Shown: positions 12,065-19,643 of the stretch, in pieces
How the letters are laid out: the number at the start of each line of letters is the position of its first letter
Position numbering within the stretch: the stretch's first letter is position 1
Source: Metarhizobium sp964253915
GTDB taxonomy: Bacteria; Pseudomonadota; Alphaproteobacteria; Rhizobiales; Rhizobiaceae
Length of the DNA: 64,000 nt
NCBI RefSeq assembly: GCF_964253915.1
Contig: NZ_CAXUSG020000003.1
Location: 1 to 64,000, forward strand
Reading direction: 5' to 3'
Program-made: the position numbers and the translations under genes
Notes under the pieces: generated by a model
What the model saw: the letters and a program-made list of their open reading frames with translations, nothing else
Databases searched by the model: none
Told to the model about the DNA's origin: nothing

Positions 12065-12559
12065 ATGCCTGTCAGTCAGTTCAGGACGAAGGATCGCCCG
12101 GCCCAGAGTTTCGATTACGCCGATTTTTTCAAACGGTATGCAAAGGTTTTCGAGCAGTCGCTGGCCGATCGGGCGCACATCCCGACGCTGCGTTCGTTCT
12201 TCGCCGAGCACTTCCTCGGCCTCTCCTTCCACGGCACGGTGGAGGCCGGCACCAACGACGACAATTTCGGGCGGATGCTTGATGAGGGATATGCCTTCTA
12301 CAAGGCGATCGGCACGACGGCGATGCGTGTCGAAAGGGTGACCGTCCAGCCCCTGCACCATGACCACGACCGGATCGAGGTCTTTTACACCGCAGAGTAC
12401 CGGCGTCCCGGCGGAGAGCAATTGTCCATCCCCTTTTCGGTCGTCTACCTGACGCAGCGCCGCACGGACGGCGCCAAGATTTTTGCATTCATCGCCGGCG
12501 ACGAGATGGAACTCTATCGCCAGCACGGGCTGGTCGATGAGGATGGCAAACCGAAATAG
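12065..12559 (+). CDS. Hypothetical protein, possible NTF2/SnoaL-like fold
   Basis: Protein of 164 residues with no signal peptide or membrane segment. The ATG at 12065 has a textbook GGAGGA 6 nt upstream; the frame is open further 5' but unsupported. The C-terminal half (about 95-150) alternates hydrophobic strands in a pattern like the curved sheet of NTF2/SnoaL proteins, ending in a DGAKIFAFIAGDE segment. This is a resemblance, not a motif match. It is divergent from lysC. Function unknown. Confidence 0.75.
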   Translation: MPVSQFRTKDRPAQSFDYADFFKRYAKVFEQSLADRAHIPTLRSFFAEHFLGLSFHGTVEAGTNDDNFGRMLDEGYAFYKAIGTTAMRVERVTVQPLHHDHDRIEVFYTAEYRRPGGEQLSIPFSVVYLTQRRTDGAKIFAFIAGDEMELYRQHGLVDEDGKPK

Positions 12560-12561
12560 GA

Positions 12562-12589
12562 AAGGGCGAGGATCGTTATCCCCGCCCTT
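12562..12589 (+). terminator. Hairpin after the 12065 gene
   Basis: A 12-bp stem with one mismatch (AAGGGCGAGGAT / ATCCCCGCCCTT) and a 4-nt loop starts 3 nt after the stop codon. There is no T-run, so it may be a weak or Rho-assisted terminator. Confidence 0.5.
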
Positions 12590-12624
12590 CACGCTCGTTC
12601 GCAATTTCCGAAGCGAGGCTGGTT

Positions 12625-12727
12625 AGAGCGTTTCCGCCTTTCTCGGAAACGCGAAAACGCTCTATCCTTTTGTTTCTACGCAATTGCGGACGCAAAACCG
12701 CTCCGCACTTTTGCTGGAATTACTCTA
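12625..12727. repeat. RIME-like palindromic intergenic repeat, copy A
   Basis: About 103 bp made of two imperfect hairpins: a first around GTTTCCG / CGGAAAC and a second bounded by GCAATTGCGG and GCTGGAATTACTC. It matches, in the same order, the elements at 35468-35571, 56768-56874 (inverted) and, in degenerate form, 47296-47376 (inverted). The organisation resembles the intergenic mosaic repeats known from rhizobia; family assignment is inference. Confidence 0.8.
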
Positions 12728-12829
12728 AAGCGTGTCGCGATCTTTCAGATTCGCTCTCACGCTTTAGCTCCTTATTTTCGCATGCCGTTTTCGCAAAACC
12801 GCTGCACACTTTTGCGCGACACGCTTTAG
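12725..12829. repeat. Second palindromic repeat with 15-bp perfect ends
   Basis: A 105-bp element is bounded by perfect inverted ends CTAAAGCGTGTCGCG (12725-12739) and CGCGACACGCTTTAG (12815-12829). It abuts copy A of the other repeat, sharing three bases. Its right end supplies the stop codon (12826-12828) of the SH3 gene on the minus strand. Confidence 0.75.
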
Positions 12830-13611
12830 TTGCAGCCGTCCTGTCCGGGCACGCAATTTCCTTCGATCCTCACCCGCGGCCGGGCTTCACGGCCGCCCAT
12901 CGCTTCACCGACATTGCCGTCGTCAGCATTTCGAACGCGGTCGGGGTTGCGGAAATTGTTGTTATTGTTGGTCCGGTCACCATTGTCGATGCGCACGTCG
13001 CCATTGTCGTCGTTGCGATTTCTGTCGCGATCGCGGTTCCTGTCCCGATCCCTGTTGCGATCGCGATCATTGCGCTCGTTGCCGAACTCGTCGTTGTTGC
13101 GCCGGTCCCAGCGGTTGTTGTCACGCCAGCCGCCGTCGTTGTTATCCCAGTCGTTGTCGCGACGACGGTCCCGCCGGGTTTCATTCTCCCAGGGCCGTGT
13201 GATCGACGGCCGCTCGTCACGCCAACGGTCGCGCTCGCGATAAAAATCGCGACGGCGGTAGTTGCGGTCCCAATAGGTATCGATGTCGAAGGTGATCGTC
13301 GGAATACCGAGCGGACGATAATATTCCGGTTCGACATAGACGCGGTTCTGGCGATAGACGGCCTGGACATAACGGCCGGCGACCCAGCCGCGGACGCGAC
13401 CATACGAGACATCGCACCACGGCGCTTCCTCAAGGCAGCCGTAGATCGTCACCGGCGCACCGGCCGGGATGACGATGACGGCCGGATACCGCGTGCTCGG
13501 GCCGGAACGCATATTGACGTTGGAGGTGGCAAAACCGTCCGCCGCCGCCGCGAGCGCCGGCAAGGCCAGAAGGGCGCAGGCAGCAAGAACGCTTTTTACA
13601 AGATATTTCAC
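12826..13611 (-). CDS. Exported SH3-domain protein with Asp/Arg/Asn-rich tail
   Basis: Protein of 261 residues. The chosen start is a GTG at 13611 with GGGAGA 7 nt upstream; from there a clean signal peptide (Lys, hydrophobic core, ALAAAA cleavage region, about 1-24) follows, which the longer open frame would bury. A bacterial SH3b domain covers about 26-85 (NVNMRSGPS start, WVAGRYV end). The remainder is disordered and highly charged, with repeated RDRN/RDRD units in the gene's 3' half. Such SH3b proteins usually sit at the cell wall; the target is unknown. The stop codon lies within a palindromic repeat. Confidence 0.82.
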   Translation of the reverse strand: MKYLVKSVLAACALLALPALAAAADGFATSNVNMRSGPSTRYPAVIVIPAGAPVTIYGCLEEAPWCDVSYGRVRGWVAGRYVQAVYRQNRVYVEPEYYRPLGIPTITFDIDTYWDRNYRRRDFYRERDRWRDERPSITRPWENETRRDRRRDNDWDNNDGGWRDNNRWDRRNNDEFGNERNDRDRNRDRDRNRDRDRNRNDDNGDVRIDNGDRTNNNNNFRNPDRVRNADDGNVGEAMGGREARPRVRIEGNCVPGQDGCN

Positions 13612-13834
13612 CGATATTTCTCCCGCTCGACAGCCACGCAACCCGGGAGATTCCGGGGCCTGGGCGTCGCCACTGTTGCCGTTAGCAAATAATGCAGGGT
13701 TTGGCTTTTTTAAGATCGCCAACCATTTTCGCATTATCTGGCCGAGCCGGAAAAACGCACAGCGACAACAGCAGACCTTGACTTACGGGAGGGATCGTCC
13801 GACTTCACTTCCATCACGCTTCAAGGAGCCGAAG

Positions 13835-14578
13835 ATGACGGACGCTGCACGCACCACGATCGACCAGACGGAAGTCGACCGCTTTTCCGCCATGGCGGCG
13901 GAATGGTGGAGCCCCACCGGCAAATTTAAGCCGCTTCACAAGTTCAACCCCGTTCGCCTGGCCTATATCCGTGACCGGGTGGCCGAGAATTTCGGCCGCG
14001 ACCCGAGAAGCGCAAAGCCGCTCGAAGGCTTGCGGGTGCTGGATATCGGCTGCGGCGGCGGCCTGCTGTCGGAGCCGATCGCCCGCATGGGCGCCTCCGT
14101 CGTCGGTGCCGACCCCTCGGAAAAGAACATCGGCATCGCGTCCGCGCATGCAGCGCAGACCGGCGTGGCCGTCGATTACCGCGCCGTCACCGCCGAAGAT
14201 CTTGCCAATGCCGGAGAGACGTTCGATATCGTGCTGAACATGGAAGTGGTCGAGCATGTCGCCGATGTCGACCTGTTCATGTCGACCTGCGCGCAGATGG
14301 TCCGTCCCGGCGGCCTGATGTTCGTCGCCACCATCAACCGCACCATGAAGGCGGCGGCACTCGCCATCTTCGCCGCCGAAAACATCTTGCGCTGGTTGCC
14401 CCGCGGCACGCACCAGTATGAGAAGCTGGTTCGGCCGGAAGAGCTGGAAAAGCCGCTTGCCGCATCCGGCATGGAGATCATCCATCGCACCGGCGTGTTC
14501 TTCAATCCGCTGCAGAACCAGTGGAACCTGTCGCCCGACATGGATGTGAACTACATGCTGCTGGCAAAGCGCGGCTGA
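13835..14578 (+). CDS. ubiG: Bifunctional 2-polyprenyl-6-hydroxyphenol methylase / 3-demethylubiquinol O-methyltransferase
   Basis: UbiG of 247 residues, catalysing both O-methylations of ubiquinone synthesis at the inner membrane. The SAM-binding motif DIGCGGGLLSE is at about residues 70-80, with NMEVVEHV further on. The ATG at 13835 follows AAGGAG; the longer open frame upstream overlaps the divergent SH3 gene and has no support. It is transcribed away from the SH3 gene and converges on DUF3291. Confidence 0.96.
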   Translation: MTDAARTTIDQTEVDRFSAMAAEWWSPTGKFKPLHKFNPVRLAYIRDRVAENFGRDPRSAKPLEGLRVLDIGCGGGLLSEPIARMGASVVGADPSEKNIGIASAHAAQTGVAVDYRAVTAEDLANAGETFDIVLNMEVVEHVADVDLFMSTCAQMVRPGGLMFVATINRTMKAAALAIFAAENILRWLPRGTHQYEKLVRPEELEKPLAASGMEIIHRTGVFFNPLQNQWNLSPDMDVNYMLLAKRG

Positions 14579-14594
14579 TCGCCGACACGCCGCC

Positions 14595-15164
14595 TCACAC
14601 CGGCATGGTTTTGACGCTCGCCAGCAGGTCCGCTTGCCCGGCGCCGTTTTTCTCGACGAGAGTGCGGACCACGGCCCGGTCGACAAGATAGGCAGCACCG
14701 GCCGGATCATAGGCCTGCTTGAAATGAAACGCCGCGGGCTTCGGCCCGTGATCGTGCAGGTGCTCCAGACGCGCCACCCCATCCGCCCAGTCCGGCAGAC
14801 GACCGTCTTCCACCCACCAGAGCACCAATGGCGGCCATTGCTGCTTGACGTTCCAGTGGCGGGCGTGTTTCAGCGCGTCGGCGTGAACGCCGCTATAAGA
14901 GAACGCCATCAGCGCTTCGATGTCGCGCCACAAGGAAAGGGAGGACGGGCCGGTTTCAAAACCGCTGCCCTCGATAAAACGGGGAAAAACCTGCTGGCCC
15001 CAGGACGCCGGACCCGGCTCACCGTCATAACCCGACCGGCCGACAAAACCATCAGCACGCTCCGCCGCGGTAAAATTTACCGCCTCGCGCAGGCGAAAGC
15101 CCTCGACTTCGCGGGAGTCGTAAGGGGCAACATGCAGGCCGAAATTGTAGATGGCCAACCGCAT
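14595..15164 (-). CDS. DUF3291 domain-containing protein
   Basis: Cytosolic protein of 189 residues in the DUF3291 family, recognised by the N-terminal LAIYNFG start, the SLSLW segment and the conserved FSYSGVHADALK..W block in the middle. The family is related to small monooxygenase-type folds but has no settled activity. It is last in a tight reverse-strand run, beginning 5 bp after the DUF1178 stop. Confidence 0.8.
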   Translation of the reverse strand: MRLAIYNFGLHVAPYDSREVEGFRLREAVNFTAAERADGFVGRSGYDGEPGPASWGQQVFPRFIEGSGFETGPSSLSLWRDIEALMAFSYSGVHADALKHARHWNVKQQWPPLVLWWVEDGRLPDWADGVARLEHLHDHGPKPAAFHFKQAYDPAGAAYLVDRAVVRTLVEKNGAGQADLLASVKTMPV

Positions 15165-15169
15165 CCGGG

Positions 15170-15598
15170 TCAGTTGACGTCTTCCGGCAAGACCGGCAGC
15201 GGCGCGATCTCGATGCCTTCCTCGATCAGCGCCAGAGCCTCCTCCGGGGCCGCCTGACCGATGATGCCGCGCGCATCCGCCTCGCCATAATGGATCTTGC
15301 GCGCCTCTTCGGGAAAACGCGTTCCGACATCCTCGGTGTTCGCCTTGATGGTCGCGACCGCCTCACGCATTTTGGTCATCGCCTCCTGATGCATGGCGTC
15401 CATCACCAGCGTCCGCGTCGCTTCCTTCTGCCGCGCCGTGCTGACCGACGGCGCCATCAAGAGTTTCGAGATGGACGTCGACTGGCAGACGGGACAGGTC
15501 AGGAAGCCGCTTTGCTTCTGCCGGTCGAAGTCTTCGCTCTTCGAAAACCAGCCTTCGAACTCATGGGCGGAATCACAGGTGAGGGAATAGCGGATCAA
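15170..15598 (-). CDS. DUF1178 family protein, small zinc-ribbon-like
   Basis: Protein of 142 residues. The N-terminus carries the family hallmark: IRYSLTCDS at the start, then a CPVC pair near residues 35-38, forming a probable metal site with the earlier cysteine. The remaining helix is charged. It overlaps the upstream nitrilase gene by 4 bp and is followed after 5 bp by DUF3291, so the three are co-translated. Function unknown. Confidence 0.85.
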   Translation of the reverse strand: MIRYSLTCDSAHEFEGWFSKSEDFDRQKQSGFLTCPVCQSTSISKLLMAPSVSTARQKEATRTLVMDAMHQEAMTKMREAVATIKANTEDVGTRFPEEARKIHYGEADARGIIGQAAPEEALALIEEGIEIAPLPVLPEDVN

Positions 15599-16449
15599 GC
15601 GGCGACGCCCCCCGCCACCGCCTCCACCTTGTCGAGGGAGAACTCGCGGTCATTCTTGAGGTTCGGGATCTTCTGATGCGCCGCCTGCACGGCCGCGACA
15701 TCGATGTCGGCGAGGATCACCGCCTCGCCGGTGCCGCCTGCGGATGCGAGGATACGGCCCCAGGGATCGATGATCATCGAATGACCGAAGGTTTCGCGAC
15801 CATCCTCGTGAACGCCGGCTTGCGCGGCAGCGATGATGAAGACGCCGTTTTCGATGGCACGGGCGCGCAGCAGGATTTCCCAATGCGCCTCGCCGGTCTG
15901 GCGCGTGAAAGCGGCCGGAACCGAGATCACCTGCGCGCCATTGACCGCCTGGGTGCGGAAGAGGCTCGGGAACCGGACATCGTAGCAGATGGTGAAGCCG
16001 AGCTCTGCAAAGGGCAGCGATGCGACGCGCGTCTGCGACCCCGGACGATAGACGGCGCTCTCGCGCCAGCTCTCGCCATTGTCGAGATCGACGTCGAACA
16101 TGTGGATCTTGTCGTAGGTGCAGATGACGGCGCCATCCGGCCCGAACAGGAAACCGCGATTGGCGATCTTGCCGTCATCGAGGGCAATCGCCGTCGAACC
16201 GATATGCAGATGAACCTTCAACTCGCCGGCCAATTCGGATGCCTGGCGGACGATCAGGTCGTTCGCCTCGTCCTTCAGCACGGCGCGCAGTCCGGCACGA
16301 TCCTTCTGGATGGCGCCGGTCATTTCGGGCGTCTGGATGTAGACGGCGCCATGCCCGGCGGCCTCGCGCACCAGCCGCGCCATGTCGGCGGCGTTCTTTT
16401 CCGGATCGACGCCGGAGCACATCTGTATCGCGGCAGCCTTGAAGGTCAT
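15595..16449 (-). CDS. Carbon-nitrogen hydrolase (Nit1-type nitrilase superfamily)
   Basis: Hydrolase of 284 residues with the nitrilase triad: Glu in PEMTG (residue 42), Lys in YDKIHMFD (about 115) and Cys in TICYDVRFP (about 150). The DVDLDNG and RFPSLFR segments match the Nit1/deaminated-glutathione amidase branch, which repairs a side product of transaminases. The start at 16449 is where the conserved TFKAAAIQM begins; the longer frame is spurious. It follows grxC after 4 bp, a neighbourhood that fits a glutathione-linked substrate. Confidence 0.88.
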   Translation of the reverse strand: MTFKAAAIQMCSGVDPEKNAADMARLVREAAGHGAVYIQTPEMTGAIQKDRAGLRAVLKDEANDLIVRQASELAGELKVHLHIGSTAIALDDGKIANRGFLFGPDGAVICTYDKIHMFDVDLDNGESWRESAVYRPGSQTRVASLPFAELGFTICYDVRFPSLFRTQAVNGAQVISVPAAFTRQTGEAHWEILLRARAIENGVFIIAAAQAGVHEDGRETFGHSMIIDPWGRILASAGGTGEAVILADIDVAAVQAAHQKIPNLKNDREFSLDKVEAVAGGVAA

Positions 16450-16453
16450 CGTC

Positions 16454-16714
16454 TTATCCCTGTTGCGCCAGCATCGGATCGAGCTTTCCGGCCCGGTCGA
16501 GCGCGTGGATATCGTCGCAGCCGCCGACATGCTCCCCATTGATGAAGATCTGCGGGAAGGTCGACCGGCCAGCCTTGTCGATCATCTCCTGGCGCAGGTC
16601 CGGAGCGTAGGTGGCATCGTGTTCGACAAAATCCACACCCTTGGACTGAAGCAGGCTTTTCGCCCGGGCGCAATAGCCGCAAAACTGGCGGGTATAAATG
16701 ATCACTGAAGCCAT
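16454..16714 (-). CDS. grxC: Glutaredoxin 3
   Basis: Small dithiol glutaredoxin of 86 residues. The active site is CGYC (residues 12-15) instead of the commoner CPYC. The cis-Pro loop (STFPQIF) and the GGCDD glutathione-binding motif are present. It reduces disulfides and glutathione mixed disulfides in the cytosol. It lies between comF (47 bp upstream) and the nitrilase (4 bp downstream). Confidence 0.95.
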   Translation of the reverse strand: MASVIIYTRQFCGYCARAKSLLQSKGVDFVEHDATYAPDLRQEMIDKAGRSTFPQIFINGEHVGGCDDIHALDRAGKLDPMLAQQG

Positions 16715-16761
16715 GCTTGTCTCCGTCTCGCCGTCTTTCGGAACCGGCTTTTACTCCCTTG

Positions 16762-17553
16762 TCATATAGGACCGGACAAGGCCCTTGCAAAGGTCAAAAC
16801 CGTGACATCGGCGGCACCGGCCTTCTTCAAGACCTTAGTCGCGGCAGAGACGGTCGCACCCGTCGTATAGACGTCATCAATCAGAACGATGCGCCGTCCG
16901 AAGATATCGGATTGCTTGCCCTCGGCGATGCGGAAGGCACTGCGAACGTTTTCCTCGCGAGCCTTCTGCCCCAGCCCGACCTGCTGGCTGGTGCGCTTCA
17001 CCCGCAAAAGCGTCGCCGGCAGAAGGGGGCGGTCGGCAAGCCGGGCGAGATGACGGGAAAGCTCGGCCGCTTGGTTGAACTTGCGCGACATCATGCGGAA
17101 GCGGTGCAGCGGCACCGGCACGATTGCATCGGCCTTTTCGACGAAGCCGTCGCCGGCCCGAAACATCCACCCGGCCATCATCCGGGCGAGATCGGTGCGG
17201 TCGCGATATTTCAGGCCGTGCACGAGGTCGCGGGCGATACCTTCATGCAGCGCGACGGAGCGCAGCCGATCGAAGACCGGCGGATTGGCGATCGCCTCGG
17301 CACTGAGGATGCCGCTGCCGAGATCGTGCGAGAAAGGCAGGCCCAGCACATCGCAATAGGGCCGCTCGATAAAACGTATCCGCGACCAGCAACCGCCACA
17401 CAGGCCGCGGTGGTCGCCCGCCACCGCGCCGCAGGCCGAGCAGCTGGGCGGATAGAACACATCGGCGACGGCGCCGAGCGCCCGCAGGAAAATTGCCCCT
17501 CCGATCACATCTCTCCCTTTCGGCAATCGGCAGGTTGACAATAGAGCCTTCAT
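16762..17553 (-). CDS. ComF family protein (phosphoribosyltransferase-like)
   Basis: Protein of 263 residues. An N-terminal zinc knuckle has two cysteine pairs (CSAC ... CGGC, about 38-55), and a C-terminal type I PRTase domain carries the PRPP loop VLIDDVYTTGAT near residue 220. Relatives act in DNA uptake in naturally competent bacteria; in rhizobia the role is unproven. The start at 17553 is set by the methionine before the conserved region with AAAGG upstream; the open frame extends 281 codons further across the divergent methyltransferase and is a shadow. It heads the comF-grxC-nit-DUF1178-DUF3291 run. Confidence 0.88.
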   Translation of the reverse strand: MKALLSTCRLPKGRDVIGGAIFLRALGAVADVFYPPSCSACGAVAGDHRGLCGGCWSRIRFIERPYCDVLGLPFSHDLGSGILSAEAIANPPVFDRLRSVALHEGIARDLVHGLKYRDRTDLARMMAGWMFRAGDGFVEKADAIVPVPLHRFRMMSRKFNQAAELSRHLARLADRPLLPATLLRVKRTSQQVGLGQKAREENVRSAFRIAEGKQSDIFGRRIVLIDDVYTTGATVSAATKVLKKAGAADVTVLTFARALSGPI

Positions 17554-17601
17554 GGCGCCTTTGCGACAACAAAACACCTTTCGATCTCGACGGGGCGAAG
17601 C

Positions 17602-18483
17602 ATGGATATCTTGTTCGATCAGCAGCTGGTTGCCGCCAACCGCCGCCGGGCCTTGCGGAATTTCGATCCGAAGGCGACCTTCCTTCTCGACATCGCCGCA
17701 GAAGAAATCGCCGCACGGCTTTCCGTCGTCGAGCGGCGGTTCGAGGCGGGCGTCGAACTGTTCGGGGCAACCGGTGAAACCGGCCGCGCCGCGCTTGCCA
17801 CCGGCCGGGTGGATACGGTCAGCCGCATCGAACTCCCCTCGGCCTATGTCGACGACGGACGCACGGTCGTCGAAGCATCGCTGGAGACGCTGCCGCTCGC
17901 GCCGGAGAGCACCAATCTGGTCGTCTCGCCGCTGAGCCTGCACCTGACCAACGACACGCCGGGCGTCTTCGTGCAGATCCGCCGGGCGCTGAAGCCGGAC
18001 GGCCTGTTTCTCGCCGCCATTCCCGGCAGCGGCACGCTGCAGGAGCTGCGCGACGTGCTGCTTTCGACCGAGGCCGAAGGAACGGGCGGCGCCAGCCCGC
18101 GCGTCATCCCGTTTGCCGATGTCCGCGATGTCGGCGGCCTGCTGCAGCGGGCAGGTTTTGCCCTGCCGGTCGTCGATGCCGAAAACTACACCGTGCGCTA
18201 CGACTCGCTGTTTCCGCTGATGCGCGACCTGCACGCCATGGGCATGGCCAATCCGCTCACCGGCCGCAGCCGCAAACCGCTTGGCCGGAATTTCTTCCTG
18301 CGGGCGGCCGAACTCTACGCCGAACGCTATTCCGACCCGGATGGGCGTATCCGCGCCACCTTCTCGGTCATCTACGTTTCGGGCTGGGCGCCGCACGACA
18401 GCCAGCAGAAGCCTTTGAAGCCGGGTTCGGCCAAGGCACGGCTGGCGGATGCGCTCAAAGTTCAGGAAATCAAGCTGGATTGA
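17602..18483 (+). CDS. SAM-dependent methyltransferase-fold protein (NDUFAF5-like)
   Basis: Protein of 293 residues beginning LFDQQLVAANRRRALRNF, which resembles the start of the NDUFAF5/BioC-like family. NDUFAF5 is a complex I assembly hydroxylase in mitochondria. The SAM-domain glycine motif is poorly conserved here, while the ALKPDGLFLAAIPG strand-loop and the DVGGLLQRAGFALPVVD segment are clear. It is divergent from comF with only 48 bp between the starts, so promoters must be very compact or overlap. A link to respiratory complex I assembly is inferred from family only. Confidence 0.8.
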   Translation: MDILFDQQLVAANRRRALRNFDPKATFLLDIAAEEIAARLSVVERRFEAGVELFGATGETGRAALATGRVDTVSRIELPSAYVDDGRTVVEASLETLPLAPESTNLVVSPLSLHLTNDTPGVFVQIRRALKPDGLFLAAIPGSGTLQELRDVLLSTEAEGTGGASPRVIPFADVRDVGGLLQRAGFALPVVDAENYTVRYDSLFPLMRDLHAMGMANPLTGRSRKPLGRNFFLRAAELYAERYSDPDGRIRATFSVIYVSGWAPHDSQQKPLKPGSAKARLADALKVQEIKLD

Positions 18484-18516
18484 GAGAGGCCGCGCAAGCT
18501 GCGCGGCGGCGACAGC

Positions 18517-18687
18517 TTACTTGTCGATGGTGTTGGACAGCATCAGATAGATGTCCTTGAAGCCGTTAGCAAAGCCACCGACGGAGACCAGCAGGGCGAT
18601 CGAGACGAGCGCGGCAATGAGGCCGTATTCGATCGGCGTCGTGCCCTTTCGGTCTCGAAGCAGCTTGAAAACCCTGCGCAGGAACAT
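18517..18687 (-). CDS. Flp family type IVb pilin
   Basis: Prepilin of 56 residues. The leader ends RDRKG at residue 15, followed by TTPIEYGL with Glu at +5, the exact Flp prepilin-peptidase signature, and a hydrophobic helix of about 20 residues. GGGAG lies before the ATG. Mature pilin would be about 41 residues. No Tad assembly genes are nearby, so it is an orphan pilin relative to this window. A strong hairpin lies in its leader. Confidence 0.9.
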   Translation of the reverse strand: MFLRRVFKLLRDRKGTTPIEYGLIAALVSIALLVSVGGFANGFKDIYLMLSNTIDK

Positions 18688-18709
18688 CGTCCACTCCCGG
18701 AAGCTAAGA

Positions 18710-18740
18710 TGCACGGACCGGAAGATGCCGGATCCGTGCA
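18710..18740. promoter_or_regulatory. Hairpin in the leader of the Flp pilin gene
   Basis: Inverted repeat TGCACGGAcCGG / CCGGaTCCGTGCA with a 6-nt loop lies between the upstream small membrane-protein gene and the pilin start. No T-run follows, so it may be a processing or stability element, or a weak terminator. Confidence 0.6.
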
Positions 18741-18796
18741 AGGAATCGATTCATTGGTTCCCGTCCCCGGACGCGCCAGCGCCGGAGGCCGGCTTG

Positions 18797-19117
18797 TCAA
18801 CATCCGCTGTCGGAACCATAGCCCTCGACGATGCAGACGGAGCCTGGCGTCTCCTGCAGCACGCTGCGGCGAACGGTATAACGCTTGCCCGTTTCCGACC
18901 GCTGGATCGAACCGGTGGTGATGTTGTCGTAGTTGTCAGGCATGCTCGCCAGACGGCGCTGGCTGCCATATTTCGACATCATCGGGGTCAGGATAAGCGT
19001 CAGCGCAATCACCGCCGTGCCAAACAGCAGCGCGATGTTCAATGCCCCACTTTTCTGGGATTTAGGCGATTGCCGTTCCTTTGCCTGGACGGTCTTCCAG
19101 AAATCCTCGTCGATCAT
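18797..19117 (-). CDS. Small single-pass membrane protein of unknown function
   Basis: Protein of 106 residues: a charged cytoplasmic head (about 1-24), one membrane helix (about 25-46), then a mostly polar region with two cysteines near the C-terminus (VCIVEGYGSDSGC). No family recognised. It lies upstream of the Flp pilin on the same strand and downstream of a TTAA-N7-TTAA box, so a pilus- or cell-cycle-linked role is possible but only positional. Confidence 0.7.
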   Translation of the reverse strand: MIDEDFWKTVQAKERQSPKSQKSGALNIALLFGTAVIALTLILTPMMSKYGSQRRLASMPDNYDNITTGSIQRSETGKRYTVRRSVLQETPGSVCIVEGYGSDSGC

Positions 19118-19176
19118 GTCAAGCCTCTTGGCGCAATCTTCATGCTTGATTGAAGATGATAAATGCCAGAGCCTGT

Positions 19177-19191
19177 TTAACGATCTGTTAA
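19177..19191. promoter_or_regulatory. CtrA-type binding site (TTAA-N7-TTAA)
   Basis: TTAA, seven bases, TTAA: the full alphaproteobacterial CtrA consensus spacing. It lies within the near-palindrome TTTAACgatctGTTAAA (19176-19192), about 60-75 bp upstream of the small membrane-protein gene that precedes the Flp pilin. CtrA is known to control the Flp pilin gene in Caulobacter. Confidence 0.55.
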
Positions 19192-19214
19192 ATACAGCAC
19201 TAAGAGAAGGAGAA

Positions 19215-19643
19215 TTAAAGCAAATCCTGAAGAATGGGGATCAGCGGCTCATCAGCGGGCGGCATCGGGTAGTCGCGAAGCGCGTTCGGACGCACCCATT
19301 TGACCACCTGGCCTTCCAGTCCCTGCGGAATGCCTTCGTACCGGCGGCAGACGAAAAGCGGCATCAGCAGGTGGAACGTCTTGTAGGTATGGCTGGCGAA
19401 GGTCAGCGGCGCAAGGCAGGCGACCTTGGTCGTGACACCCAGTTCCTCGCGCAATTCGCGGATCAGCGCTTCCTCCGGTGTTTCCCCCGGCTCGACCTTT
19501 CCGCCCGGAAATTCCCAGAGCCCGGCCAACGACTTTCCTTCCGGCCGCTGTGCCAGAAGAATACGATTGTCGGCATCGACCAGTGCGCAGGCCACGACCA
19601 GAACCAGCTTCTTTCCCGCCTCGCTCACGCCCGCCTCACTCAC
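19215..19643 (-). CDS. mutT: Nudix hydrolase, MutT / 8-oxo-dGTP diphosphatase type
   Basis: Protein of 142 residues with a perfect Nudix box (G48 to V70: GG-x5-E-x7-REL-x-EELGV). It should remove oxidised dGTP from the nucleotide pool. The start is a GTG at 19643 that overlaps the stop of the upstream GNAT gene (GTGA); a second GTG five codons later is possible. The open frame that extends further upstream crosses the GNAT gene and is a shadow. Confidence 0.88.
   Translation of the reverse strand: MSEAGVSEAGKKLVLVVACALVDADNRILLAQRPEGKSLAGLWEFPGGKVEPGETPEEALIRELREELGVTTKVACLAPLTFASHTYKTFHLLMPLFVCRRYEGIPQGLEGQVVKWVRPNALRDYPMPPADEPLIPILQDLL

Noticed and set aside
12870..13433. Ile/Val/Ala/Thr-rich frames overlapping the SH3 gene
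   Set aside because: They arise from the RDRN-coding repeats read in other frames; no start site support.
17554..18396. N-terminal extension of the comF frame
   Set aside because: It lies antisense to the methyltransferase gene; ComF similarity starts only at 17553.
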